This document shows, in pieces, positions 16,662 to 25,915 of a stretch of DNA of 64,000 nt. Location of the stretch: positions 428,948 to 492,947 of the forward strand of contig NZ_JACYVA010000002.1 in assembly GCF_014842075.1 (NCBI RefSeq), written 5' to 3'. How positions within the stretch are numbered: position 1 is the first letter of the stretch; every line of letters begins with the position of its first letter. The DNA comes from Sphingomonas sp. CFBP 13720 (GTDB lineage Bacteria > Pseudomonadota > Alphaproteobacteria > Sphingomonadales > Sphingomonadaceae). Below the pieces are notes generated by a model. It had not been told where the DNA came from. It saw only the letters and a program-made list of their open reading frames with translations, and made no database searches. A program made the translations under genes and the position numbers.

Positions 16662-17684
16662 TCAGCGCAGCTTGAGCGCCCGTCGTACCGCGTCCCACGA
16701 CACGAACTTGAAGTTCTGCGTCGCCGGCGCATTGTCGCCGTCCTGTGCGACCATCAGTCCGCCGCGCAGGCCGGGACCGAAGTCCCCCTTAATCACCTCG
16801 ATACCGTCGGTGTCGCTGGTCCCGTCGATCGCGCCGCCGCCGATACGGAAGCGTCCGGCATAGGTCACGCCCGGCAGGCGATAGAGCGTGTAGGCATTGT
16901 CGCCCTGGCTGCTGGCGATCAGATAGCCGCCGCTGCGCCCCGCCGGTACGATCGCCAGCCCTTCGGCATCGGCGACCAACGTGGTGCCGTCGACCTTTGC
17001 GATCGCGGTCGCCGTGACCGGGGCGGCGGGATCGGCATCGAACCGCCACAGCCCGACATCCTCTTCGGCGACATAGAGCAGCCCGGTGCGGTCGTCGACG
17101 ACGCAGCCTTCGGACTGGGTGCCCAGCTTCATCGATCGCACCGTACGCACGATCGGGGCGGCACCGGGCCGCAGATCGATCGACACCTGATCGATCCGCC
17201 CGTCCTTCAGCACGACGAAACCGAACAGCGCCCTGTCGCGGGCGCGCGTCCACAGGCACATGCCATAGGCTTCGCCCGGCCCGACCGGAAAGCGCCCCAT
17301 CGGCACCAGCTTCGCGGTCGCCGTGTCGAGCGTGAACAGCGCGACATGCGCCGTCGCTTCATCCGCGCGGTCGCTGGCCGCGACGATCACCCGCCCGGCG
17401 ATCTCTCGTAGATCGACATTGTTCAGCCGCGCGGCCGGCGTGAAGCTCAACCGTTTGCCGGACAGGTCATGGACGTGGATGCCCGCCCGTTTATCGGTGC
17501 CGATGACCAGACTGCTCGCGGGCGCGCGACGGTTGCGCCAGATCGCGGGATCGTCGGCGGCATCGGCGCTGGAGTCGACGGGTTCGCTTTCCGCGACCGC
17601 CGGTACGACGGGCGCGGTCGCGACCGGCGGGGGCAGCGTCGCGCACCCGCCGAGCAATGCCGCCGCAATCACGATGCAGCGCAT
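16662..17684 (-). CDS. Beta-propeller phytase, lipoprotein
   Basis: 340 residues. The N-terminus MRCIVIAAALLGGCATL carries a lipobox (LGGC), so it is probably anchored to a membrane on the periplasmic or outer face. The remainder is a six-bladed beta-propeller of the 3-phytase class, which releases phosphate from phytate with calcium. Diagnostic blocks are DDPAIWRN, SLVIGTDKRAGIHVHDLSGK, LNNVDLR, EGCVVDD, LYVAEEDVGLWRF, DAEGLAIVP, YLIASSQGDNAYTLY, DGTSDTDGIEV and GLMVAQDGDN; these carry the acidic calcium and phosphate ligands. Its ATG overlaps the stop of the upstream TonB receptor, forming a coupled receptor-phytase unit. Upstream Pho-box-like repeats suggest phosphate-starvation control. 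Confidence 0.92.
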   Translation of the reverse strand: MRCIVIAAALLGGCATLPPPVATAPVVPAVAESEPVDSSADAADDPAIWRNRRAPASSLVIGTDKRAGIHVHDLSGKRLSFTPAARLNNVDLREIAGRVIVAASDRADEATAHVALFTLDTATAKLVPMGRFPVGPGEAYGMCLWTRARDRALFGFVVLKDGRIDQVSIDLRPGAAPIVRTVRSMKLGTQSEGCVVDDRTGLLYVAEEDVGLWRFDADPAAPVTATAIAKVDGTTLVADAEGLAIVPAGRSGGYLIASSQGDNAYTLYRLPGVTYAGRFRIGGGAIDGTSDTDGIEVIKGDFGPGLRGGLMVAQDGDNAPATQNFKFVSWDAVRRALKLR

Positions 17685-20494
17685 CAGAAGCTGACCCGGA
17701 CGCCGCCGGTATACCGGCGACCGAAGGTTTCGTGTTCGATCGTATAGCGGGCATCGCCGACATAACGGCGACCGGGGCCGTTCAGCAGGTTCGAGAAATT
17801 GCCGAACAGTTCGACGTTGCCGTTGATCGCATAGCGGACCGATGCGTCGAGTTCGTCGTCCTTCGCCCAGTAGAAGTCGCCGCCATCGACGCCGCGAACC
17901 ACGCCGTTGATCGTGTCGAACGCGCCGATTTCGTCCAGCCAGCGCGAGCGGTTCTGATACTGGACCCGCGCGGAAAAGCCGTAGCGTTCGTAATAGACGC
18001 CGAGATTATAGACCGCGTCCGATGCACCGGGCAGCGGTACGCGACGGCCGTCGGGCGTTTCGGCGCGGCTGCGGTTGAGCGTGGCGTTCAACTGGACGCC
18101 GAACCCGCCGGTCCAGTCGGGCAGGCCGAGCATGGCGGTGAACGGTTCGAGCTGTTGCTGGATCGCGCCTTCGATACCGAAGATCGATCCGCTGCCGCCA
18201 TTGTCGATCGTGGAGTAGGCGTATTGCGACCGGTCCACCCCGTCCGAATTGAGCAGATCGCTGCCGAACGTGCGCGCGGTGTCGAACAGCACGCCGCTCA
18301 GATGCTTGTAGAAGACGCCGAACGACAGGAAGCCGCGCGGCGCGGTGTAATATTCGACATAGGCGTCGATGCCCTTCGCCTTTTCGGGCTTCGCGTTCGG
18401 ATTGCCGCCGTCGACGGTCAGGTTCCCGTCGTTGAAGGTCAGGTTGGGGCGAAGCTGGTCGTAATCGGGCCGCGCGGCACCGGTGTTGAACGACAGGCGC
18501 GCCTTCATTTCCGGCGTCACGTCGTAATTGATGTGCAGGCTGGGATAGACCAGCGTCTGTTCGCTCTTGACCTCGATCCGGCCCGGGCCAGTGCCGAACG
18601 CGGCGGAATCGTTGCGGATATGCTCGATCCGCGCGCCGCCGACGATGTTGCCCCATCCGGTGGCGACCGTCGCCATGCCGTATGCCGAATAGACGCGTTC
18701 GTTCACGTCATACAGGTTGGCGGTCTGCTCGACATAGCTGCCGACGGTTTTCGCCTTGTCGACCAGATCCATGACCGCGTCGCGGCTGAAATACTGGAAC
18801 TGGTAGCCCAGCGGGATTTGCCCCTGAAACGCGCCAGGAATGCCGATCGTCGAATAGCCGGTCGGAATGCCGGCGGCGGCGAATTGCGCGGCGGTGGTCA
18901 GGTCGAGCAGCCGTTCGTCGACCGACTTCGTCCGGTCGTCATAGCGCAGCCCGGCGGCAAGCACCGTCGTTCCGCCAAGGAAGTCGATATCGTGCTGGAG
19001 ATCGATCCGCGCCGAATAGGCTTCGGTCGTATCCTGCGCATAGAGCGAGCGCAGCCGGACGAGGGTCCGCGGGAAATCCTCGATCGCGGTCACCCGGTCG
19101 CCACGCGACAGCGTACCGTTGGCGGCGCGCAGCGTGCGGTACAGTTCGACCCGGGCCAGTTGCGGATCGCGCAGGTCGTAGCCGACCGTCAGACGATTGA
19201 TCGCGTTCGCACCGTTGGTGCCGAACGACGGGCTGTCATAGTTCAACTGTGCCGGTTGCGTCCGGTCGTCGATCGAGCGGGAGAAATTGCCACGCCACGA
19301 CACGCGCCAGCCGTCCAGATCATGGTCGCCGCCCAGCGTGTTGGTGAACACCGACTGCTTGTACGCACGCACGGTGAAGTTGGAGTTCAGATCGACGCCA
19401 TACACCGTCCCCTGAAGCGGGGTATTGCCGGTGCAGGTGTCGGCATAGCCGGTGGTGTTCGCCGCCGGGGCTGCGTTCACCGCGCAGGCGGCGGTCCCGT
19501 TCGGGGTGCGCGACTGCTGATCGTCCAGATCGAAGATGTAGTTGTTGCGCTGTTCGTCGTCCTGGAACGCCGAATAGATGGTTTCGGCGAACACGCGGTG
19601 GCCGTCGGCCGGGCGCCAGTCGAGCCGGGTCGAGAAGGAATAGTTCTTGCGAACGAGCCGATACAGCTTGTTCTCGGTCTCGCGCGCCCAGATGCGATCG
19701 GCGAAGCCGGGGCGGGCGTCCTGCGACACCGCTTCCCAGTCGGTCTCGAAATTGTCGGTCACCATGCCGCGCCGGTACAGGCTGGCCGACGATGCGATGG
19801 CGAATTCGCCGATGCCGGTGTCGAACCGGTCGGACACGACCAGCGACCCTTCATATTCGGTACGCTCGCCCAGCTCGACATAGCCGACGCTGCCCTTGCC
19901 CGCGATATGGAAGCCGGTCTGGTCGAAACCCGACCGGGTGATGATGTCGACATTGCCCGAAATGGTCTCGCCCGGCATGTCGGGGGTCACCGCCTTGCGC
20001 ACGATGATCTGCGACGCGATCGCCGACGGGATCGAATCGAAGCGCGCCGCGCGGCCTTCGGGGCTGACGACGTTGATGCCGTCGAACGACAGCGTCGTCC
20101 ACCGCTTGGGCGCGCCGCGCAGGTTGACGTAGCGCGCCTGACCCTGATCGCGTTCCACGCCGACACCGGGCAGGCGGCTGATCGCCTGCGCGATGTTCTG
20201 GTCGGGCAGACGGCCGACCGCGTCGGACGCGATGACCGAGACGAGCGCGGGGGAATTGCGCTGGATCTGCAACGCGGCGGATTCGGATTCGGCGATCGGG
20301 CGCGTGCCGCGCACGACGATTTCCTGTTCCTCTTCCGGCGCATCGCCGGGATCGGCGACGACGACCGGATCGGCCGCCACGACCGGCACGTCGTCCCGCG
20401 CGTGCGCGGCCAGCGGTGTCAGCGCCACTCCGCTCAACAGCGCGCGCAGCAGGACGGCCCGCCCGGACCGCGACCAGAATCCAACCATGTTCAT
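17684..20494 (-). CDS. TonB-dependent outer-membrane receptor, phytase-linked
   Basis: 936 residues. A signal peptide is visible (RAVLLRALLSGVALTPLAAHA). The TonB box is EIVVRGTRP at about residue 57, followed by the plug (PDQNIAQAISRLPGVGVERD, YVNLRGAPKRWTTLSFDG) and the barrel, ending in a phenylalanine (YTGGVRVSF) as required for BAM-dependent insertion. A second ATG two codons in is possible. The stop overlaps the phytase start, which suggests import of phytate, its breakdown products or a metal complex of it. This receptor sub-group (AISRLPGV, DMPGETISGNVDI) is usual for carbohydrate or organic ligands. A Pho-box-like array lies 68-96 bp before the start. Confidence 0.92.
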   Translation of the reverse strand: MNMVGFWSRSGRAVLLRALLSGVALTPLAAHARDDVPVVAADPVVVADPGDAPEEEQEIVVRGTRPIAESESAALQIQRNSPALVSVIASDAVGRLPDQNIAQAISRLPGVGVERDQGQARYVNLRGAPKRWTTLSFDGINVVSPEGRAARFDSIPSAIASQIIVRKAVTPDMPGETISGNVDIITRSGFDQTGFHIAGKGSVGYVELGERTEYEGSLVVSDRFDTGIGEFAIASSASLYRRGMVTDNFETDWEAVSQDARPGFADRIWARETENKLYRLVRKNYSFSTRLDWRPADGHRVFAETIYSAFQDDEQRNNYIFDLDDQQSRTPNGTAACAVNAAPAANTTGYADTCTGNTPLQGTVYGVDLNSNFTVRAYKQSVFTNTLGGDHDLDGWRVSWRGNFSRSIDDRTQPAQLNYDSPSFGTNGANAINRLTVGYDLRDPQLARVELYRTLRAANGTLSRGDRVTAIEDFPRTLVRLRSLYAQDTTEAYSARIDLQHDIDFLGGTTVLAAGLRYDDRTKSVDERLLDLTTAAQFAAAGIPTGYSTIGIPGAFQGQIPLGYQFQYFSRDAVMDLVDKAKTVGSYVEQTANLYDVNERVYSAYGMATVATGWGNIVGGARIEHIRNDSAAFGTGPGRIEVKSEQTLVYPSLHINYDVTPEMKARLSFNTGAARPDYDQLRPNLTFNDGNLTVDGGNPNAKPEKAKGIDAYVEYYTAPRGFLSFGVFYKHLSGVLFDTARTFGSDLLNSDGVDRSQYAYSTIDNGGSGSIFGIEGAIQQQLEPFTAMLGLPDWTGGFGVQLNATLNRSRAETPDGRRVPLPGASDAVYNLGVYYERYGFSARVQYQNRSRWLDEIGAFDTINGVVRGVDGGDFYWAKDDELDASVRYAINGNVELFGNFSNLLNGPGRRYVGDARYTIEHETFGRRYTGGVRVSF

Positions 20495-20561
20495 TACCCC
20501 TTGGGAAAGCTAAGCGCTTCCTTCTTGGGACGGGGCCGTGCCCGACATTGGTGGCAGGATC

Positions 20562-20590
20562 GTTACGTGCGCGTTACACCGGCGTGACAG
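20562..20590 (-). promoter_or_regulatory. Triple Pho-box-like array upstream of the TonB receptor-phytase operon
   Basis: On the minus strand three 7-base units follow each other at exactly 11-base intervals: CTGTCAC (20590-20584), GTGTAAC (20579-20573) and ACGTAAC (20568-20562). This is the spacing and sequence type of PhoB binding sites (7-base repeats separated by 4). A weak -10-like CAATGT lies about ten bases downstream. The site ends 68 bp before the receptor start. Confidence 0.75.
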
Positions 20591-20692
20591 CGCGTCCCGC
20601 CATTCCGCCCGATGACGCCGTCCGTGACGAAGGTCGGCCATCGGCGGTCCGCCCCGCGCGAACCGTTGGCGGACCGATGCGTTACGACGTGA

Positions 20693-21574
20693 ATGGACGT
20701 CATACTCGCGGGGCCGCGCTGCCCGATCTGTGGCAACGACCGCTGGCACGACCGGATCCTGCCCGAATGCACGCATTGCGGACTGGCGGTGGCCGAGCTG
20801 CGGTTCGATGCCGCGCAGGTGCGCGACGCGATCGCCGCATATCTGGCGGATGGATGCGAAGCGCCGGGCATCACGCTGTCGCCGCATGCGGCGCGCAACG
20901 CCGGATGGGCGCTGGGGCTGGTCGAGGATAGGTACGGATGGGTGCGCGCCGAACGCCGGACACATGCGGTCACGCTGGGCATCATCGCACGCGGCAGCGA
21001 GCGTGCGGCGGTGTCGGCGATGCTGGACACGGTCGGGCAGAATTTCGCGCAGGCGATCGTCCTGATCGACGGGACGCCCGGTGAGGCCGCCGCGCTGGCG
21101 CAGGCGCATTCCGGCCTGCAGGCGGTCGCGCATCCGCTGGACGGCGACTTCGCGGCACAGCGCAACCGGGTGCAGGCGATGGCGGACGGATGGGTGCTGC
21201 AACTCGATACCGACGAACGGCCGGACGCGGCGCTGCTGGCGGCGCTCGGCTGGATCACGGCGGCGGCGGATCGGGCGGGGCTGCGGTCGCTGGGGTTGCC
21301 GCGACGCAATCTGGTCGACGGCGTGGCATCGGCGCTGTGGCCCGATATCCAGTATCGGCTCAACCGGGCGGAGGTGCGCTTTGCCGGGGCGGTTCATGAA
21401 CGTCCGGTGGTGCCGTTCGAGCGGACCTCGCTGGCACTGGCAGGTGCGATCGAGCACCGACTGGAGCGGGCGCGGGTGATCGAGCGGTCGCGCGTCTATG
21501 AAGCGATGTCGGCGGGGGCCGGGCGACCGGGCGACGAGGCGGCGCTGCTGCGCCCCTTCGATGCGGCACCATAG
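20693..21574 (+). CDS. Zinc-ribbon plus glycosyltransferase family 2-like protein
   Basis: 293 residues. The first 30 hold a four-cysteine zinc ribbon (CPICGN, then CTHCG 15 residues later). From about residue 80 the sequence resembles a reduced GT-A glycosyltransferase of family 2: VTLGIIARGSERAAVSAMLD, AQAIVLIDG and WVLQLDTDERPD, whose Asp-x-Asp-Glu would bind metal and sugar nucleotide. YRLNRAEVRFAGAVHERPV resembles the acceptor-side segment of the WaaE/KdtX type. The end overlaps the convergent glycosyltransferase gene by 79 bp. The acceptor is unknown. Start chosen at the ATG that places the zinc ribbon at the N-terminus. Confidence 0.66.
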   Translation: MDVILAGPRCPICGNDRWHDRILPECTHCGLAVAELRFDAAQVRDAIAAYLADGCEAPGITLSPHAARNAGWALGLVEDRYGWVRAERRTHAVTLGIIARGSERAAVSAMLDTVGQNFAQAIVLIDGTPGEAAALAQAHSGLQAVAHPLDGDFAAQRNRVQAMADGWVLQLDTDERPDAALLAALGWITAAADRAGLRSLGLPRRNLVDGVASALWPDIQYRLNRAEVRFAGAVHERPVVPFERTSLALAGAIEHRLERARVIERSRVYEAMSAGAGRPGDEAALLRPFDAAP

Positions 21575-22716
21575 GCTACAAGCGTTTCGCTGGCGAGGCC
21601 GGCGCGGGTGAAGCGGCCGGATGCGACCCGCGCCGCCGCCGACAGCGTAGCGCACAGGGTGGCGTCCGCCAGCATCCGCGTCAGGACCGCGCCGAGCGCG
21701 GCCGGGGTGCAATGCTCCGCCAGCAATCCGGCCCCGCTGTCGCCGACGAACTGCCGCGCGCTGGGGTCTTCGGCGCACGCGGCAATGGGGCGGGCGAAGG
21801 TCATCGCTTCCTGATAGACCAGTCCGAAACTCTCGTAACGCGACGGTGCGACGACGATGTCCGTACCGGCCAGCGCCGCATACAGCGCGTCGTCCTCGAC
21901 CCGGTGATGCGACGTGACCCGCCGCAGCACGGCGGCGGGCAGCCCATCCAGCTCGTGGCGATGCAGGCCGATCATGGTCAGCCGAAAATCGGGACCGGTC
22001 CCCGCATCCGCCCCCGCCGCGAGATCGGGCAGCGCGCCGAGCAGCGCGTCGGTGCCCTTGCGTGGTTCGTTGCGACCGACGAACAGCATGTGCGGCACGG
22101 CGTTGTCCGGCGGATAGGATGCCGCACGGCCGGCAGCGACCAGCGCAGGTGGCAGGCTGAGGCCGATCACCGCATGGCCGGGGCCGGGCCGTGCGGTGCC
22201 GTATAGCGCCGCGACCTTCGCGCCATGCGCATGGGTGTTCGAGATCAGCCCGGCGGAAGCGCGGGCCGACAGCGCCTCGATCAAGGTCGCGGCGCGGCGG
22301 TCGATCCGGTCGCGCAGCGTGCCGCCGGGCCGCACGCTGGCGGCGGCAGGGGTCGAGTTGCGCGTGACCAGCGGGGCGGGACCGGTCAGCGCGACCCACA
22401 GGCCGGGGGCGTACCAGTTCGTCGCCTCGATCACGTCGAACGGGCGTTCGGCATGCAGCCGACGCACCGTCCGCGCGATCATCGCCGGTCCGGCCGCATG
22501 ACCGATCCCCGGCCAGCGTCGCAGCCGCGCCAGCACCCCGTCCGATGCGGCGCCGATCACCTCCACCGCGCCGTCGAACGACCGGTCGGCACGGTCCATC
22601 GTGACGACGCGGACGTCGTGCCCCGCCCCTGCCAACGCCTGCGCGATCTCACCCGCCGCACGCGACAGGCCGCTTTTCTCCGGCGGATAGGCCCAGCTGA
22701 GCAGCCCGATCCTCAT
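21496..22716 (-). CDS. Glycosyltransferase family 4
   Basis: 406 residues starting MRIGLLSWAYPPEKSGLSR, the usual GT-B N-terminal strand and glycine loop. The C-terminal half has MLFVGRNEPRKGTDALLGAL and the family signature PSRYESFGLVYQEAMTFARP, with the E-x7-E pair that contacts the sugar nucleotide. The in-frame upstream extension to 22920 is a shadow of the next gene. The ATG overlaps the stop of the upstream glycosyltransferase (22713-22716), so the two are coupled. The C-terminal 26 residues are low-complexity and overlap the convergent zinc-ribbon gene. Donor and acceptor are not predictable. Confidence 0.85.
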   Translation of the reverse strand: MRIGLLSWAYPPEKSGLSRAAGEIAQALAGAGHDVRVVTMDRADRSFDGAVEVIGAASDGVLARLRRWPGIGHAAGPAMIARTVRRLHAERPFDVIEATNWYAPGLWVALTGPAPLVTRNSTPAAASVRPGGTLRDRIDRRAATLIEALSARASAGLISNTHAHGAKVAALYGTARPGPGHAVIGLSLPPALVAAGRAASYPPDNAVPHMLFVGRNEPRKGTDALLGALPDLAAGADAGTGPDFRLTMIGLHRHELDGLPAAVLRRVTSHHRVEDDALYAALAGTDIVVAPSRYESFGLVYQEAMTFARPIAACAEDPSARQFVGDSGAGLLAEHCTPAALGAVLTRMLADATLCATLSAAARVASGRFTRAGLASETLVAYGAASKGRSSAASSPGRPAPADIAS

Positions 22717-23777
22717 CGCAGCGCGATCTGTTGCCGGTACAGCGCGACATAGTCGGCCGCCATCCGCGTCGCGGTGAACCGCGCGGCGAAGCGTTCTCGG
22801 ACCCGCGCGCGGTCCAGCGTCTCGATCCGGGCGAGCGCGTCGACCGCCTCCGCCTCGCTCGCCACCACGAAACCCGTCACGCCCTGCTCGATCACGTCGC
22901 GCACGCTGCCTCGGTCCCATGCGATCACCGGCGTGCCGCAGGCCATCGCCTCGATCATCACCAGTCCGAACGGTTCGGGCCAGTCGATCGGGAACAGCAG
23001 TGCCGCCGCCTCGCCGAGCAGCGCCTGTTTCTGACGGTCGGTGACTTCGCCGACATGCACCGCATCGTCGCCGAGCAGCGGCGCGACCGCGCGGTCGAAA
23101 TAGCCGGGATTGCCGACATCGATCCCGCCCGCCAGCCGGATCGGACGCGCGGCGGCACGCGCGACGCGGATCGCGACGTCGGGGCGCTTCTGATCGGTCA
23201 TCCGGCCGATGAACGCGACCCCGCGCCCACCGGGACCGGCACGAAAACGATCGACGGGGATGCCGTGATGGACGATGCCGGCAAGGTTCGACGGCGGCAG
23301 GTCACGTGCCTGCGCCGCCGATATCGCCGCGACCGGCAACGTGGGAAAGCTGCGGAAGAACAATTGCCGGTCCAGTTCGTCCAGCCGCCAGTGAACCGTC
23401 GTCAGGCTGCACCCGATGCGATCGCCCAGCACGGCGGCATGCGCGAATTCGCCATGGCAGTGGACGATGTCGAATTCGTCCAGATGCTGCCGGAGCAACC
23501 CCAGTTGCGCGGCTTCCAACGCGGCGGGCACGCCCGGTGCGACGCGCCCGTGCCGTGCTTCCAGCGCCTTCAGACTGGGATGTGCGAACAGGTGCCGGGC
23601 GGTCGTGACGCTGTCGGCGGGCGCGATCAGCGTCACCTGATGCCCCATCGCCACCAGCGCCTCCGTCAGGTCGGATACCACCCGTTCAGTCCCACCGGTC
23701 CCGCCGGGCGGCACGGGATAGATGACGGGGGCGAGTTGCGCGATACGGAGGGGGAGCGTCATCGCCACCGGAACCAT
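22713..23777 (-). CDS. Glycosyltransferase family 4
   Basis: 354 residues; starts at MVPVAM (23777) or five codons later. The N-terminus LRIAQLAPVIYPVPPGGTGG followed by TERVVSDL is the GT4 donor-loop pattern with an extended Gly-rich loop. FDIVHCHGEFAHAAVL, GRMTDQKRPDVAIRVARAA and PIDWPEPFGLVMIEAMACGT are the remaining family blocks. Proteins with this PVPPGGTGGTE opening are widespread and often lie beside sucrose or glycan synthesis genes. It is divergent from the sucrose-phosphate synthase across 65 bp and coupled to the downstream glycosyltransferase. Confidence 0.87.
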   Translation of the reverse strand: MVPVAMTLPLRIAQLAPVIYPVPPGGTGGTERVVSDLTEALVAMGHQVTLIAPADSVTTARHLFAHPSLKALEARHGRVAPGVPAALEAAQLGLLRQHLDEFDIVHCHGEFAHAAVLGDRIGCSLTTVHWRLDELDRQLFFRSFPTLPVAAISAAQARDLPPSNLAGIVHHGIPVDRFRAGPGGRGVAFIGRMTDQKRPDVAIRVARAAARPIRLAGGIDVGNPGYFDRAVAPLLGDDAVHVGEVTDRQKQALLGEAAALLFPIDWPEPFGLVMIEAMACGTPVIAWDRGSVRDVIEQGVTGFVVASEAEAVDALARIETLDRARVRERFAARFTATRMAADYVALYRQQIALR

Positions 23778-23842
23778 GCGCGACGCGAACGGTTCCGCCC
23801 CTGCGATCCCAAGATCGTGTAATCGAACGGGAAAGTTCCGTA

Positions 23843-25915
23843 ATGTTCATCCTACACCTCGCGTTGCAGGGCTGTCTTCGTGCGCGTGAGGTCGAATATG
23901 GTGTGAACGCCGATACGGGGGGCCACATCCGCTATCTGCTGGATCTGGTCGCCGCCAGCGGCCGGCATCCGGCGATCGACCGGATCGAGATCGTTACCCG
24001 CGCCTTTCGCGGCAGCGGGCATGGTGATGCCTATGCACAGCCGATCGAAACGATCGACGCCACGACACGCATCGTCCGCCTGTCCAGCCCATCTAACGAC
24101 TATCTGCCGAAGGAAGCGCTGTGGCGCGAGCATGACGGCATCGTCGACGCGCTGGTCGCGCACCTTGCGGCGCTCGACCGCCGTCCCGACCTGATCCACG
24201 CCCATTACGCCGATGCCGGCGCGATCGCCGCCGAGATCAGGGCACGGCTGGGCATCCCGTATCTGTTCACCGCGCATTCGCTGGGGCTGGTCAAACAGAA
24301 GGCGTTCGGCACCGATCGTGCGGAAACGCGCGGGCTGGATCGTCGGATCGCGATCGAGGACCGCGCCATCGCCGCCGCCGATGCGATCATCGCATCGTCG
24401 CGCGACGAGGCGGAGATCCAGTTCGCCGGCTATCCCGCCTATGATCCCGGCCGCATCCGCATCGTGCCGCCGGGCAGCGACCTGACGCTGTTCGCCGGGG
24501 ACCGCACCGATCCGGCCGTGGACGCGCGCATCGATCGGTTCCTCGCCGATCCGTCGAAGCCGGTGATCCTCGCCATCGCCCGGCCGGTCAGCAAGAAGAA
24601 CCTTGCGGCGCTGGTGCATGCCTATGGCCGGAGCCCCGCCCTGCGCGCCATCGCCAATCTGGTGATCGTCGCCGGGACGCGCGACGATCTGCGCACGCTG
24701 GAACCCGAACTGGCGGGCAACATGGTCGAACTGCTCGAACTGATCGATCGCTATGACCTGTACGGATCGGTCGCGCTGCCCAAGAGCCATTCGCCCGACG
24801 AAGTGCCGTCGATCTATGCCCATGCCCGCGTCCGGCGCGGCGTGTTCGTCAATCCCGCGCTGAACGAGCCGTTCGGGCTGACGCTGCTGGAGGCGGCGGC
24901 GTCTGGCCTGCCGCTGGTCGCGACCGACAGCGGCGGGCCGAACGACATCATCGAAGGATGCGGCAACGGCATCCTCGTCGACCCGCGCAGCCCGGACGCG
25001 ATCGGACAGGCGGTGCTGACCATCCTGTCCGACGACGCGCTGTGGGACCGGTATTCGGCGGCGGGCGCGATGGCGGCCCGGCTGTACGACTGGGACGGAC
25101 ATGTCGAACGCTATGTCGAACTGGCGCAGGCGGTGATCGCCCCGCCCGCCCCCGTTCCGGTCGAACCACCGCGCCTGTTGCTGGTATCCGATATCGACAA
25201 CACGCTACTGGGCGAGGCGGAAGCGGCGCAGGCGTTCAACCTGTGGCACGGCGACCAGCATGACATGGCGTTCGGCATCGCGACCGGACGCAGCCTGCAC
25301 AGCGCGCTGGCGATCCTGTCGCAGAATCTGGTCGCGCCGCCTGCGGTGATGATCACGTCGGTCGGGTCGGAGATCTATCACCGTGCGCATGGCGGGGTTT
25401 ACACCCGCGACGACGCATGGAGCGCGATCATCGACGCCGGATGGGACCGTGAGGCGATCGGCACGCTGCTCGACACGCTGCCCGGCCTGCGTCCGCAAAG
25501 TCCGCTGGAACAGCGTCGGCACAAACTCAGCTATTTCACCGATGGCGACAGCGATATCGCGCAACGGGTGCGCGACGCGCTCAGCACCGCCGGGCTGACC
25601 GCGTCGGTGATCCACAGCCATGGCCGCTATCTGGATATCCTGCCGTTGGCCGCATCGAAGGGGACGGCGGTCGAATATGTCCGCCAGTATTTCGAACTGC
25701 GTCGCGATCAGGTGATCGTCGCGGGCGACAGCGGCAATGACGTCGAAATGCTGCGCACCTGTGCCCATGCGATCATCGTCGGCAATTATTCGGATGGGCT
25801 GGCCCAGCGCCCCGATCTTGCCCACAGCTATGTCGCCCGGACCGGCTATGCGTTCGGCATCATGGAAGGCGTCGCGCATTTCCGCGCGCGGCCGGTACAG
25901 CGCCTGTCGGCGTGA
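23843..25915 (+). CDS. Bifunctional sucrose-phosphate synthase / sucrose-phosphate phosphatase
   Basis: 690 residues with two domains. Residues 1 to about 430 are a GT-B synthase: HLALQGCLRAREVEYGVNAD and TGGHIRYLLDL match the fructose-6-phosphate-side loop of sucrose-phosphate synthases; ARPVSKKNLAALVHAYG and NPALNEPFGLTLLEAAASGL form the donor site. Residues from about 445 are a HAD-IIB phosphatase: SDIDNTLLG (Asp450, Asp452), ITSVGSEIYH, the RHKLSYF cap segment and VAGDSGNDVEML. Together they would make sucrose from a nucleotide sugar and fructose-6-phosphate. GGGAAAG precedes the start. The stop overlaps the next start (GTGA at 25912). Specificity for sucrose rather than mannosylfructose is likely but unproven. 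Confidence 0.84.
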   Translation: MFILHLALQGCLRAREVEYGVNADTGGHIRYLLDLVAASGRHPAIDRIEIVTRAFRGSGHGDAYAQPIETIDATTRIVRLSSPSNDYLPKEALWREHDGIVDALVAHLAALDRRPDLIHAHYADAGAIAAEIRARLGIPYLFTAHSLGLVKQKAFGTDRAETRGLDRRIAIEDRAIAAADAIIASSRDEAEIQFAGYPAYDPGRIRIVPPGSDLTLFAGDRTDPAVDARIDRFLADPSKPVILAIARPVSKKNLAALVHAYGRSPALRAIANLVIVAGTRDDLRTLEPELAGNMVELLELIDRYDLYGSVALPKSHSPDEVPSIYAHARVRRGVFVNPALNEPFGLTLLEAAASGLPLVATDSGGPNDIIEGCGNGILVDPRSPDAIGQAVLTILSDDALWDRYSAAGAMAARLYDWDGHVERYVELAQAVIAPPAPVPVEPPRLLLVSDIDNTLLGEAEAAQAFNLWHGDQHDMAFGIATGRSLHSALAILSQNLVAPPAVMITSVGSEIYHRAHGGVYTRDDAWSAIIDAGWDREAIGTLLDTLPGLRPQSPLEQRRHKLSYFTDGDSDIAQRVRDALSTAGLTASVIHSHGRYLDILPLAASKGTAVEYVRQYFELRRDQVIVAGDSGNDVEMLRTCAHAIIVGNYSDGLAQRPDLAHSYVARTGYAFGIMEGVAHFRARPVQRLSA

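Noticed and set aside
17657..20587. 976-residue open frame on the plus strand opposite the TonB receptor
   Set aside because: No motifs; codon-phase shadow typical of GC-rich DNA. The minus-strand receptor has a signal peptide, plug and barrel end.
21496..21574. Frameshift or misassembly at the overlap of the zinc-ribbon and GT4 genes
   Set aside because: Both frames stay open with family-consistent sequence until shortly before the overlap; a tail-to-tail overlap is the simpler explanation.
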